Part shown: one piece after another, positions 19,170-27,474 of the stretch
Position numbering within the stretch: the first letter of the stretch is position 1
Layout: every line of letters starts with the position of its first letter
Assembly (NCBI RefSeq): GCF_014851675.1
Contig: NZ_JACVAE010000005.1
Coordinates: 248,001 to 312,000 of the forward strand
DNA from: Rhizobium sp. ARZ01
Lineage (GTDB): Bacteria > Pseudomonadota > Alphaproteobacteria > Rhizobiales > Rhizobiaceae
Length of the DNA stretch: 64,000 nucleotides
Direction: 5' to 3'
Position numbers and translations under genes: made by a program
The notes under the pieces: generated by a model
What the model was told of the DNA's origin: nothing
What the model saw: only the letters and a program-made list of their open reading frames with translations
Databases searched by the model: none

Positions 19170-19615
19170 TACACTTTGCCTATGGCTCCAATCTGCAGCT
19201 GAAGTTTCTGCACACTATCCTGCCAAATGCAAAATTTCTGATGAAAGGCTATATTCCTAACTACGAAGTGCGTTTCAACTTCTGGTCCAAGAAGCAGCAG
19301 GCTGGCATTAGCAACATTATTGAAGCACCCGGTAAGATGGTTCATGGCGCACTATTCGAGGTGCCTGAGGCCGAGATGCGCGAACTGGATGTGAAGGAAG
19401 GCTATTACATCGGCGACTATGAGCGCAGGACCTTCATCGCCATGGGCGACGACGGTAAATGGCACGATGTGGAGCTATATCAGGTCATCGATCCCCAAGG
19501 ACCATTCAAACCTTCCAAGTCCTATGTCGAAGGCATGCTGGAAGGTGCCAGGGAATTGAGGCTTGATCCAGACTACATAAGAACTATTGAGAATTTCTAC
19601 CAAGATTCTCTGTAA
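19166..19615 (+). CDS. Gamma-glutamylcyclotransferase-like protein (AIG2/GGCT fold)
   Basis: A 149-residue protein with 'FAYGSNL' at residues 4-10, the substrate-binding signature of the GGCT/AIG2 fold, then 'VHGALFEVPEAEMRELDVKEGYYIGDYERR' carrying the usual acidic catalytic region. These enzymes release 5-oxoproline from gamma-glutamyl amines. The start overlaps the previous stop (ATGA), so it is co-translated with the B12 protein. Together with the transporter it suggests cleavage of a gamma-linked amino-acid conjugate. Confidence 0.85.
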   Translation: MIHFAYGSNLQLKFLHTILPNAKFLMKGYIPNYEVRFNFWSKKQQAGISNIIEAPGKMVHGALFEVPEAEMRELDVKEGYYIGDYERRTFIAMGDDGKWHDVELYQVIDPQGPFKPSKSYVEGMLEGARELRLDPDYIRTIENFYQDSL

Positions 19616-19639
19616 GCCAATTTTACGGTAGCAAAGAAT

Positions 19640-19682
19640 AGGCATTTCACCATTTCGGCAAATGGAAAATGGTGGAATGCCT
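19640..19682. terminator. Bidirectional stem-loop terminator between converging genes
   Basis: AGGCATTTCACCATTT pairs with AAATGGTGGAATGCCT over 16 positions (one G-U), with an 11-base loop. It sits midway between the converging cyclotransferase gene (ends 19615) and gntR gene (ends 19719). The stem ends in A/T pairs, which suits termination in both directions. Confidence 0.65.
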
Positions 19683-19718
19683 TGTGTCTGTATTTTCGAT
19701 TTCACCCGCGCGGAAAGG

Positions 19719-20417
19719 CTAGAATTTTATAGCGGCCTTCTCGTCGATCATCTGTTGAAGGTTCAGGTACGCATGTACCTTGCTGTTTTCAATGTGCTTC
19801 TCCAGCAAGGATTTTGCGAGTTCCACGTCGCCAACGATAATTGCATCGAGGATTAGCCCGTGATCGGCTTGATTCGATTGTTCTCTGGTAACATAGCCAA
19901 GGCTTGCCTTGTATTTCAAATGCAGAACATCGAAGACATTCTTCAAAGCGTTGAGCCGGATCGGCTGCTTTGCCAATCGCGCGATCGTAAGGTGGAAATT
20001 CATGTCAGCGATGAGCTTCTGATGGGTCAGGTTGCTCGACAGCGATTCCAGATAGGCGTCATGCGCGGCCTGCAACTCGATCTTTCCGGCCTTGTCCAAG
20101 GTCGACATTGTCTCCTCAAGCAGGGTCAATTCGAGCATTTTGCGGAATCTATAGAGTTCCTCGACCTCCTCGAGCTTGAGAGCTTCGATGAAGTAACCCT
20201 TGTTGGGCTCACGCCGAACCAGCCCCTGAAATTCGAGATACTTCAACGCCTGGATCACGGGCGTTATGCTCATGTCCATCTGCTCGGCCAGATCTTTGAA
20301 TGGAATTTTTTGACCCGCGACGATTTCGTTGTGAAACAGCATCTGCCGGATGCCGAGGTAGGCCTTGTGGGATAGATCGGGTGCCAGTTTCACGGGTTTT
20401 TCAGAGTGCGATGCCAT
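19719..20417 (-). CDS. GntR-family regulator with FCD domain
   Basis: A 232-residue regulator. The winged helix covers residues about 18-80 ('GQKIPFKDLAEQMDMSITPVIQALKYLEFQGLV'), followed by an FCD domain ('YRFRKMLELTLLEE', 'DMNFHLTIARLA', 'DHGLILDAIIVGDVELAKSLLEKHI') with the acidic and histidine positions that bind a metal in this family. It is embedded between the cyclotransferase and amidohydrolase genes, so it very probably controls the 10.9-21.8 kb locus. A 15-bp palindrome lies 26 bases ahead of its start. Confidence 0.9.
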   Translation of the reverse strand: MASHSEKPVKLAPDLSHKAYLGIRQMLFHNEIVAGQKIPFKDLAEQMDMSITPVIQALKYLEFQGLVRREPNKGYFIEALKLEEVEELYRFRKMLELTLLEETMSTLDKAGKIELQAAHDAYLESLSSNLTHQKLIADMNFHLTIARLAKQPIRLNALKNVFDVLHLKYKASLGYVTREQSNQADHGLILDAIIVGDVELAKSLLEKHIENSKVHAYLNLQQMIDEKAAIKF

Positions 20418-20442
20418 GGGAACTGTATCGCAGTTTTTATGC

Positions 20443-20457
20443 GAATATTCAATATTC
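20443..20457. promoter_or_regulatory. Perfect 15-bp palindrome in the gntR/amidohydrolase intergenic region
   Basis: GAATATT-C-AATATTC is a perfect palindrome 26 bases upstream of the gntR start. Its sequence differs from the 20-bp palindromes at 10750 and 16535. It could be an autoregulatory site or a chance AT-rich repeat. The remaining ~170 bases before the amidohydrolase hold a short open frame ending just before that gene's ribosome site, with no recognisable start. Confidence 0.4.
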
Positions 20458-20631
20458 TAGGGTGAAGGAGATCAGGTATTTTTGGCATTCGGAAATATAG
20501 AATTACTAAAACTTTGGCCGATGAAATACCTAACGGCGCCACCGTGATCCTGTCGCGGCGTGCGGCCGGCAAGCACCAAGTTATCCATCTTTCCCGCGTG
20601 GCCGAGACCAATCTAACCTAAGGAGATTATT

Positions 20632-21795
20632 ATGCCGGTACTGCCGCAAATTGCGGAGCGCAGCGATGAACTTACTGCGATACGGCGCGACCTGCACGCG
20701 CACCCTGAGCTCGGCTTCCAGGAATACCGTACTTCGGCAATCGTTCATGAATTGCTCACTCAATACGGCGTCGACCAAGTCCATACCGGGATTGGAGCAA
20801 CCGGTGTGGTGGGCATAATCCGCGGCAAAGAGGAGGGAGACAGACGTGTTGGGCTCCGGGCGGATATGGATGCGCTGCCGATACATGAGACGACCAACCT
20901 TCCATACGCCTCGCAAAACGATGGTGTTATGCATGCTTGCGGCCACGATTCACACACAACGATGCTGCTGGGGGCGGCCCGCTATCTGGCCGAGACACGC
21001 AATTTTGCCGGCACAGCGGTGCTGATTTTCCAACCCGCCGAGGAAGGTTTGGGCGGGGCGCGAACCATGATCGCAGAAGGGTTGTTCGACCGATTTCCCT
21101 GTGACGAGGTGTTCGGTATGCATAACAACCCCAACGGCACGCCGGGGCTTGTCAAGGTCAAGCCGGGCGTGGCGATGGCGGGGGCTTGCTTTTTCGACAT
21201 CGTCATGAGGGGAGCCGGCAGTCACGCTGCAATGCCTGAAGACGGCCAAGATACCATCATGATTGCGTCGGCTCTGGTGGGAGTATTGCATACCATTGTC
21301 AGCCGCAATGTTCCGCCAACCAAGCCTGCGGTGCTGTCGGTGACCAGGATCCATGCAGGCAACGCGTACAACGTACTACCTGACACCGCGACGATCGCAG
21401 GTACCGTGCGATATTTTCACGAGGACGTTCGGATTTTGATTGAAGACAGGATCAAAGACATTTGCGCCGGCTTGGCCAAGATGCATGGCATCGAGATCAG
21501 CGTCGACATTCGGAATGTTTTCGATGTTTTAGTGAACGACGTTGATTTGTCTGAAGCTTATCTTGCGGCCGCAGCCGAGATTGTCGGCGCCGAAAACGTC
21601 CGCATATCCGATGATCTTGTGACCGGCAGTGAAGATTTCGCGGACATGCTGAAGGCTGTCCCCGGAGCCTATTGTACGCTTGGCCATGGCGGGGCCATAC
21701 CTGTCCATAATCCGGGCTATGTGTTTGACGACGCGATTTTGCCAGTTGGTGCCAGCATCATGGCGAGAATCGTAGAGAAACGCTTGCAGATCTGA
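20632..21795 (+). CDS. M20-family amidohydrolase (hippurate hydrolase / N-acyl-amino-acid deacylase type)
   Basis: A 387-residue metallopeptidase-like hydrolase. Metal-binding motifs are 'LRADMDALPIHE' (D78/D80 region), 'HACGHDSH' (residues 101-108) and 'FQPAEEGLGGA', with a late 'GSEDFADML'. The dimerisation domain is 'GAGSHAAMPEDGQDTIM'. M20 amidohydrolases of this branch cleave acyl- or benzoyl-amino acids and related amides. The cluster context suggests it releases an amino acid from the imported conjugate. TAAGGAG lies nine bases before the ATG. Confidence 0.9.
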   Translation: MPVLPQIAERSDELTAIRRDLHAHPELGFQEYRTSAIVHELLTQYGVDQVHTGIGATGVVGIIRGKEEGDRRVGLRADMDALPIHETTNLPYASQNDGVMHACGHDSHTTMLLGAARYLAETRNFAGTAVLIFQPAEEGLGGARTMIAEGLFDRFPCDEVFGMHNNPNGTPGLVKVKPGVAMAGACFFDIVMRGAGSHAAMPEDGQDTIMIASALVGVLHTIVSRNVPPTKPAVLSVTRIHAGNAYNVLPDTATIAGTVRYFHEDVRILIEDRIKDICAGLAKMHGIEISVDIRNVFDVLVNDVDLSEAYLAAAAEIVGAENVRISDDLVTGSEDFADMLKAVPGAYCTLGHGGAIPVHNPGYVFDDAILPVGASIMARIVEKRLQI

Positions 21796-21865
21796 AAGCA
21801 ACGAGGGCTTGGGCGCCATTGCGCTTTGTCTGGCAGTGAGCCCGATTTTCGTTTAGAACCTTCGC

Positions 21866-22108
21866 TCACTCAAATGGCGTTCTGCTTGTTTGCATGTTCA
21901 TCCAGAATTCCGGCGTTGTGCGGAAATATTTGGCGAGGCGTAGAGCGGTATCCATCGTTATCGGTGTTTGCTCCGCCGCTATACGTTCGATGCGGTTTCG
22001 AGGAACATTGAGCTTTTTCGCCAGTACACCGGCGCTCATGTTAAGAGGAAGTAGGTACTCCTCGCGGAGGATTTCGCCCGGATGGACCGGCGGAAGGATA
22101 GGGGTCAT
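21866..22108 (-). CDS. HigA-family antitoxin
   Basis: An 80-residue XRE-type protein beginning 'MTPILPPVHPGEILREEYLLPLNMSAGVLAKKLNVPRNRI' with 'ITMDTALRLAKYFRTTPEFWMNMQ'. This is the HigA/VapI signature. It is a little shorter than usual, losing the 'YDL...' tail. AGGGAGC precedes the ATG. It represses its own operon and neutralises HigB in intact systems; here HigB is truncated. Confidence 0.85.
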   Translation of the reverse strand: MTPILPPVHPGEILREEYLLPLNMSAGVLAKKLNVPRNRIERIAAEQTPITMDTALRLAKYFRTTPEFWMNMQTSRTPFE

Positions 22109-22138
22109 CTAAAGCTCCCTGTGCGCCACGATTGGCTC

Positions 22139-22238
22139 TCAATGGTAGTCAACTATTTCGACGTCTTCGATACCGGCATCTGTCCATACGAAGCATATGC
22201 GCCATTGATCATTGATCCGGATCGAATGCGCCGGCTCA
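22139..22238 (-). pseudogene. HigB toxin, C-terminal remnant
   Basis: Immediately upstream of higA, ~32 minus-strand codons read 'PEPAHSIRINDQWRICFVW' then 'TDAGIEDVEIVDYH', the conserved C-terminal third of HigB. The N-terminal two thirds are missing. Upstream of about 22240 the sequence changes to unrelated coding debris, so a deletion removed the toxin's start. Confidence 0.65.
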
Positions 22239-22439
22239 GGTGAAGTTGTAGTCGATCATCTTCACGTTGGAGAGGTCAATCTTAGCGTCCGGGTTCTTGT
22301 AGGCCCTGTCGGCTCGAAGCTGGGATTTTGGCCAAGTTGGAGACAGTCTGCTCCGAATTCTGGAGCAGACTGATGGGTTGGAGTATTTCGAATGAGGATT
22401 TTGTCGGGCGTTGGAGCCTGAGCTTTTCGGACATAGAAT

Positions 22440-22810
22440 TTGTGTAAGGCAAGCCGGCGCCGGCACGACTGGGATTGGCGGTTAAGCTTAAGTTCTTCGC
22501 CGCGCATGGCTTCTTTGTACAGGACCATGCCTTCGCTGGCGAACTGTGTCCGACCGGGAAACCGGTTGGCGCCATGCTCGAGCAGGTTTTTCTGTGGTGC
22601 CGGGACCGTTGCATATACGGCCCGTCGCACAAGGAACTGGAACGGCTTGGTGCGTTCGCAACGGCAACATTATCTCGACAATTGGTTGACCGGGGTGAGT
22701 GCTCGCCTTTTAGCAAGCACGGTCGCATTGCTGGAAACGTCTATTGCCGAGGCAGACGGCCCGACCAGCTTCAATACGATGAGAAGTGATGCTGGCCAGG
22801 CATCGCTCGA
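22440..22810 (+). pseudogene. Tn3-family transposase remnant (N-terminal region), frameshifted
   Basis: Pieces in two frames resemble the N-terminal part of Tn3-type transposases: 'LKFFAAHGFF' and a basic 'TVAYTARRTRNW' stretch (compare 'RTxxYHRxxIR'), followed by 'LLASTVALLETSIAEADG' and 'MRSDAGQASLDNIL'. No catalytic DDE part is present. I recognise it from pattern, not from an alignment. Confidence 0.45.
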
Positions 22811-22954
22811 CAACATCCTCATGCCGTCATTCGCCCACCGACCGACAAACAGGTTTTTTGTCAGCCGGTGGGTCGAAACGGCGATGGCGGACGCGATGTG
22901 GTTTGTTCATTTTCATGTGAATGAAAACGGACAGACGGATCAGTTGATCGCGTA

Positions 22955-23359
22955 TCAGTCAGGCAGGCGGACGACCAGTTCGAGCTCAACTTGCAGGCCT
23001 TGTCCGGCAAGGGCCGCGACACCAATGCCAGTGAGAGAGGGCTGTGCTCCGTCGAAGATCTTGCGAAGAGGATCCATGACCCTCTGCAGCCGCTCCTCGG
23101 TCAGGTCAGTAACGTAGACGCGCGCCATCACGACGTCCTGCATGGTGGCGCTGATCGCCTCCAGTGCCTTTCGGGCATTGGCGCCGGCGATGTGGATCTG
23201 TTCAACGAGATCGCTGGGAAGCGGCGTGCCCTCCGGTGTCCAGGCAACTTGTCCTGAGATGTAGGCGATACGGCCTGGTTCTGCGATCGAGATTTGAGAA
23301 AAGCCTTGCTGGCCGAAATCCGGCAACGTGGCCGGGTTCATGCGGGAGATGCTGTTCAT
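22955..23359 (-). CDS. RidA-family protein (enamine/imine deaminase type)
   Basis: A 135-residue YjgF/RidA-fold protein with 'GRIAYISGQVAWTPEG', 'ANARKALEAISATMQDVVMARVYVTDL' and the end 'LAGQGLQVELELVVRLPD'. The usual conserved Arg of true RidA ('...RxxV') is here within 'MARVYV', and the C-terminal 'EIE' is replaced by 'ELE'. The start at 23359 is favoured over 23383 by AGGGA and family length. It is divergent from the LysR gene at 23671 and is probably its target. Confidence 0.88.
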   Translation of the reverse strand: MNSISRMNPATLPDFGQQGFSQISIAEPGRIAYISGQVAWTPEGTPLPSDLVEQIHIAGANARKALEAISATMQDVVMARVYVTDLTEERLQRVMDPLRKIFDGAQPSLTGIGVAALAGQGLQVELELVVRLPD

Positions 23360-23399
23360 ATCGAGGTCCCTAGTTTTGAACATGCGTGGTGAAGGGAGA

Positions 23400-23520
23400 A
23401 CTGAGCCGTGACCGGTTCAGTCCCGGGGAAGGCGGCCGAGCCAAAGGCCATCGCCTCGTCGAGGATCACCGGGATGCCGCGAAGGTCCGTGCAGCGCTTC
23501 TGAGGCGCTGGCTGGCGACG
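23400..23520 (-). pseudogene. Possible thioesterase-fold fragment
   Basis: A minus-strand stretch reads 'GIPVILDEAMAFGSAAF' followed by 'VTAQFSLHHA', resembling the 'HGG..ALLDEAMA....VTA' centre of PaaI-type hotdog thioesterases. Both ends are missing. Weak similarity judged by eye. Confidence 0.25.
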
Positions 23521-23670
23521 GCGACCCGCTAGGAGGCAAGCTCATTTCAACCTTCTCGGTGTGATCCATGGTGACGATACCTGCCCTGTTGATCTACAGT
23601 GCATTACATAGTCGATGCATTGGGGAATGTGCGTCCCGTCAAAGGGGTAGCGCGTTCAGGAGGGGGATAG

Positions 23671-24573
23671 ATGAGCGATACACCCGATCTCGGCACCATT
23701 CGCGCCTTCATCGCCGTTGCGGAAGCCGGGAATTTTGCGACTGCCGCCCGCACAGCCGGCCTCACGCGCTCGGCGCTTGGGAAGGCACTTACGCGGCTGG
23801 AGGGAAGACTGGGAACCCGTCTCCTTCACAGAACCACGCGTCGGGTATCGTTGACGGTGGACGGCGCCGAGTATCTGGCACGGACCAGGCAGATACTTTC
23901 TGACCTCGCCGAGGCCGAAGCCAGCATTCGCCAGGATCGCCCCGTCGCGCGGGGCGTGCTCCGGCTCACCTTGCCGGATGCCTACGGGCGACTACGTGTC
24001 CTTCCGATCCTGAAAGACTTCCTCCGGGAGTGGCCGGAGCTATCGGCCGAAGTGAACTTCACGGATCGTCCGATCAATCTCGTCGAGGAGGGCGTCGATC
24101 TCGCGGTGCGCATCGGAAGCACGGAGACGAGCGCCGAACTGGTAGGACGGGTGGTGGCACGCTCGACAATCATTCTCTGTGCCGCTCCCGCTTATCTGGC
24201 CGAGCGGGGCAGACCGATGGTCCTGGGGGAACTTGCCGACCACGACCGCCTCCATTTCGGCAGTCGCGGGGAAGCCATGCGTTGGGCCGTTTCGGCGCCG
24301 TCGCAGGCTACGGAGCAGGTCGCGGGGCCGGGGCGCGTAACTCTCGACAGTGCCGAGGCGATCCGCGACATGGCTGTCGCGGGATTCGGCATCGCCCATC
24401 TTCCTCGGTTTCTCGTGGCAGACGATCTGGCGACCGGGCGCCTGGTTGCGATTTTTGTCGATCATCCAATGCGTGAAGTGCCCATCTCCGTCCTCTATCC
24501 GAACCGACGCCACCTGCCAGCTCGTGTCCGTCTGTTTATCGACCGATTGTCGCAGAACCTCGAAGTTGAATGA
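23671..24573 (+). CDS. LysR-family transcriptional regulator
   Basis: A 300-residue LysR protein. The HTH at residues about 3-62 reads 'LGTIRAFIAVAEAGNFATAARTAGLTRSALGKALTRLE', and the effector domain includes 'LRLTLPDAYGRLRVLPIL', 'VDLAVRIGSTETS' and 'VAGFGIAHLPRFLV'. It is in the CrgA/DmlR-like group common in Proteobacteria. It is divergent from the ridA-like gene with ~310 bases between. AGGAGG lies before the ATG. Confidence 0.92.
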   Translation: MSDTPDLGTIRAFIAVAEAGNFATAARTAGLTRSALGKALTRLEGRLGTRLLHRTTRRVSLTVDGAEYLARTRQILSDLAEAEASIRQDRPVARGVLRLTLPDAYGRLRVLPILKDFLREWPELSAEVNFTDRPINLVEEGVDLAVRIGSTETSAELVGRVVARSTIILCAAPAYLAERGRPMVLGELADHDRLHFGSRGEAMRWAVSAPSQATEQVAGPGRVTLDSAEAIRDMAVAGFGIAHLPRFLVADDLATGRLVAIFVDHPMREVPISVLYPNRRHLPARVRLFIDRLSQNLEVE

Positions 24574-25119
24574 CCGCTTCTGGTGACTAGGTGGTCCGCC
24601 GATGTTCGACCTATAGGAGACGGCGGCTGCTTCCCTTTCCAGAGGGGGCTCGTCGTAGTCCGATGAAGTGTGACAAGTAGTCGAGGTTGGCTGGCGGCCT
24701 CGGCCTCCTTCGTCGCCGTGCATGCGGCTGCGTGGTCAAGGCCGCCGGAAGAAGGGCGGCCGGGAGCGGCCTATCCGGGAAGAAGTCGAGCGCTGCGGTA
24801 TCTGGCGGCGACGGTGCTGATGGCCTTGCCGCCCTTCGGGGTCATCGGCTGGGCGCAGCCGATGACCGAAGGGCGTGCTTTTTCCTGGATGGGGATGGTG
24901 GGGCGTGGTTGCCGCCGCTGCCGGCCTCGCAACGATGACATCGCGAGGCCGGCTGGCCGCAGCAATCGTTCTTGGAGGCTGCTGGGCCTGGTCCGCCGCA
25001 AGCTGGACGGAGCCACCTCTACCGAGAGGATGGAAAGGCGTCGACCTGGAGCAGGGTCAAAAGCTCGACCCTTATCGCAACGGTGCTGTCTTTCGTCACT
25101 CCGCAAACCGGGCGATCCG
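24574..25119. other. Decayed intergenic DNA with no intact gene
   Basis: Overlapping open frames here switch frame repeatedly. A hydrophobic stretch (about 24800-24960, 'LRYLAATVLMALPPFGVIGW') hints at a lost membrane protein that I cannot identify. Confidence 0.4.
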
Positions 25120-25300
25120 CGCACTCTCGTTTCGAGGTGATACACACTGGCTTTGGCGCGCCGTTGATCAGGATGGTTTCGTGCTCGACGTTCTTGTGCA
25201 GACCACGATCCGATCGCCAATCTCTTCCACCTTCCTCGCCACGACATTTCCTCGAACCATCATCGCGAACTACGCTCCGCCGCTATGCAGATGTGGAACG
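25120..25300 (+). pseudogene. IS6-family transposase remnant
   Basis: 'THWLWRAVDQDGFVLDVLVQ' (25139-25201) is the highly conserved core of IS6/IS26-type transposases around the first catalytic Asp. Degraded similarity ('FPRTIIANY') continues for ~30 codons. There are no terminal inverted repeats or complete frame, so the element is dead. Confidence 0.7.
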
Positions 25301-25759
25301 AGAATCGCTCAGTTGGCGCTCGCGTGATGGTGGGACGTCTACGCCGACTGCGCCTCGTCGGCCTTAACGTGGATGCTTTAGGTGTGCGAGCGTCACCATC
25401 TTCGCCAGTGTTCACACAGCGATGTCGGATGCCGTATTTGTGGGCAGGCACATCTTTGCGGCGCAATTGCTCTGCTACCGCCTGCCATCCGCGCTCCGCG
25501 CCGATCTCAATCCAACTGATGCGGATGGATGCGACGGAATGCACGCGGACAGTCATGCGTGCAAGGGTGCGACATGTCGCGTATGGTTGCCTGTGAAACA
25601 CTTCGGGCACAACGAAAGAAGAAGAGGAGGTTCTGAAAATGCGAAGCACCTTCTGGCCGGCGTCTTCATCGCCGGGATTGTTTTCACACAGACCGGCACC
25701 TCCCAGGAGTCCGCGGGCTTTTGCTCATTCTCGTTCATGAGGCGGCTCCCATTTTCAGT
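25301..25759. other. Region without a supportable gene
   Basis: Several open frames exist on both strands. The best is a 61-codon minus-strand frame at 25553-25738 with GGGAG before its ATG, but none shows family features. Treated as debris or an unrecognised small gene. Confidence 0.35.
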
Positions 25760-26008
25760 CTATGGCACGAGGATGTTCGCGTCTCGGCACGCTCCCAGGA
25801 AGGCGTATCGAGCTTCTTCCAGTGTCTTAGGTCTAGAAAGTGCAGCAAGGCATGCTCGTTTTGCTTGACTGAAGTGATCATCGTCCGATTTCGGCCACAC
25901 ACGGGGCAACACTGCGAGAGCCTCTTCCGGGCCTCGTATAGCCCTAATTCCCTCCGGCGTGGTGATACGAACTGGCGATTTCCAGTGGGGTTGATGATCG
26001 TCGCGCAT
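25760..26008 (-). CDS. DUF982 domain protein (copy 1)
   Basis: 82 residues from 'MRDDHQPHWKSPVRI', with 'PEEALAVLPRVWPKSDDDHFSQAKRACLAALSRPKTLEEARYAFLGACRDANIL'. This is the DUF982 pattern: a strand-rich start, an 'RACLxAL' helix and an end helix '(A)R..F..AC..A.I'. Function unknown; the family is expanded in Rhizobiaceae. The longer open frame is trimmed to this ATG because the domain starts here. Related copies are at 40034 (broken) and 40539. Confidence 0.75.
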   Translation of the reverse strand: MRDDHQPHWKSPVRITTPEGIRAIRGPEEALAVLPRVWPKSDDDHFSQAKRACLAALSRPKTLEEARYAFLGACRDANILVP

Positions 26009-26135
26009 GACGCGGATCCTCGTAGCTCGAAGAATATAGAACCTGAAAGAAGGTCTAAAGTTCCGGATCGAGAGGGCGACGCCTATGATCGCCCCGCGCG
26101 TCCAAACCATCTGCGAGGAGTATGGGTGACCATCG

Positions 26136-26513
26136 TTGATGGCCGGTCTTATCCTGGCATTCGCGAGACACGCGCTGTTGCTCGATCGCATCCTAACATC
26201 AAAAGGTGAGGATCACTTCCGCCTCGTCCTTTCCACGGTTGTCGAAACCGAGAACAATCAGGGGTATATCGACAAGCACCTGCTTTGGGCCGTCAGTGAC
26301 CTCGTTGAGGCTTACAGCAAGCTTGTGGAGCAAGATGCCACCGGATGGCTCGAATGCTTCGATAGGGCTCCCGTGGGCGAACTACAGGTGGTGGCCAAAG
26401 GTCTTCGGCATCAGCGGTTTTCCCTGGTAGGCATGTTGGCGGAGAGAGTGGTGCGTAGGTTTGGCCTGAACGCTGGGCAGGGCGATCTCTTCGATGAAAG
26501 GCGAGCTGCATGA
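26136..26513 (+). CDS. Hypothetical protein, phage/plasmid-associated
   Basis: Up to 125 residues; not recognised. The body 'VVETENNQGYIDKHLLWAVSDLVEAY' and the terminal 'LDAFDR/..GQGDLFDERRAA'-like acidic tail resemble small helical proteins found next to phage-type genes in rhizobia. The true start may be internal. Its stop overlaps the next start (ATGA), which supports translation of both. Confidence 0.5.
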   Translation: MMAGLILAFARHALLLDRILTSKGEDHFRLVLSTVVETENNQGYIDKHLLWAVSDLVEAYSKLVEQDATGWLECFDRAPVGELQVVAKGLRHQRFSLVGMLAERVVRRFGLNAGQGDLFDERRAA

Positions 26514-26788
26514 ACATGACGATGATTGAACGAGCAGCAAAGGCGGTCTTTGACGTCGACCATCCCGAAGCGGAGGAAGAGGAGTGGGAGAACGCAACAG
26601 CTTGGTACTGCACCCGCGCCCGCGCTGCCATCGAAGCCATACGGGAACCTACCCCTTCTATGGTTGGTGCCGCCACAGGCGTTCCTATCCAGAGCAACGT
26701 GGTGTCTGAGACATATGTTCTCGATGATGAGGCAACCGCGATCTGGCAGGCAATGATCACCGCGGCGCTCGAGGAGAATGGCGAATGA
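26510..26788 (+). CDS. Hypothetical protein, phage-like
   Basis: 92 residues. An N-terminal helix 'MIERAAKAVFDVDHPEAEEEEW', a basic helix 'YCTRARAAIEAIREPTPSMV' and a last helix 'EATAIWQAMITAALEEN' match a common small-protein layout of rhizobial prophages and plasmids. Function unknown. Overlap with the preceding gene indicates one transcript. Confidence 0.55.
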   Translation: MNMTMIERAAKAVFDVDHPEAEEEEWENATAWYCTRARAAIEAIREPTPSMVGAATGVPIQSNVVSETYVLDDEATAIWQAMITAALEENGE

Positions 26789-26800
26789 ACAAGGCAGAAA

Positions 26801-26913
26801 TTGGGGCCAGGGCAGCCTGCCCTTAAGCAGCAGCGCCCAGGGGTATTGTCTGCTGAAGCGCTGATTGTGGCGCTCCCGCGCCGATTGGCAAACGGTTTGA
26901 GGTCACTTCGAGG
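26801..26913 (-). repeat. Structured intergenic repeat, copy 1 of 3
   Basis: Matches the segments at 27475-27589 and 32986-33050. Shared parts are TTGGGGCCAGGG at the left end, an AGGGCA/TGCCCT hairpin, CAGCAG...CTGCTG arms, GAAGCGCTGAT and AGGTCACTTCGAGG at the right end. In this copy no gene follows on the minus strand; it abuts the 3' end of the + gene at 26510. Confidence 0.65.
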
Positions 26914-27088
26914 CTGAATCGGCAACGAGAGAGATGGGCTGCCGCACGGTGCCGACGCGATCTACAGCGTTGATACGGGCTGCCGCAATGTTGCCGGGCT
27001 AAGTCGTACGTAACTGCCTTGTTCTGGTCGGAAGGCCCAAACCATCACGACTGAAAACAGCACGAGTAAAGCGCAGATCAACAATCGA
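26914..27088. other. Short non-coding stretch, nothing recognised
   Basis: Bases between repeat copy 1 and the convergent small gene at 27089 show no coding or regulatory feature I can support. Confidence 0.4.
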
Positions 27089-27460
27089 TTAGACATGGTC
27101 GCTCACGCCTGGCTGAGAGCCGAACGTGTTGCGATTGAACACGGCTCTGAGTTCGATAGCATCGGATTCTCGCAGTCCTGTCACCTGACGGCTTCCCAAT
27201 TCCGCTGGTTCGCCGGTATCGCTGGCAAAGACTGTCCAGGTTCCATCACATTCTTCCCGATGGCCGTAGGGTTCCGCCGCAGATCGCTGAACATAAGTCA
27301 TCTCGGGATGCAAGGTATCGAAATCGGACAGCACAGACGCAGAACGCTTGCGGAAGGTTCCGTTGATCGGTTCCAGTTTGGACGTGACGTAGCCAGCTCG
27401 ATGTAACATCTCGCGCATAAGCGCCGCGTCCGACAAAGAAAGATAGTTGTTAGGGTGCAT
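27089..27460 (-). CDS. Hypothetical small protein (fused form of a rhizobial two-part family)
   Basis: 123 residues. The first half, 'ALMREMLHRAGYVTSKLEPINGTF', aligns with the 60-residue protein at 32785. The second half, 'YGHREECDGTWTVF...LRESDAIELRAVFNRNT', aligns with the 76-residue protein at 32558. Thus one polypeptide here corresponds to two overlapping genes there. The ATG at 27460 has GAGG eight bases upstream and lies 15 bases past repeat copy 2. Function unknown. Confidence 0.65.
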   Translation of the reverse strand: MHPNNYLSLSDAALMREMLHRAGYVTSKLEPINGTFRKRSASVLSDFDTLHPEMTYVQRSAAEPYGHREECDGTWTVFASDTGEPAELGSRQVTGLRESDAIELRAVFNRNTFGSQPGVSDHV

Positions 27461-27474
27461 AGTTTCTGCCTCGC

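Noticed and set aside
20475..20617. Short open frame ending 'QVIHLSRVAETNLT' before the amidohydrolase
   Set aside because: No start codon with a ribosome site; could be a fossil but cannot be supported.
22236..22320. Minus-strand string 'DLSNVKMIDYNFT' resembling the end of an iron-type ABC binding protein
   Set aside because: Only about 20 residues match by eye; too short to list as a feature, though it may mark the deletion that removed higB.
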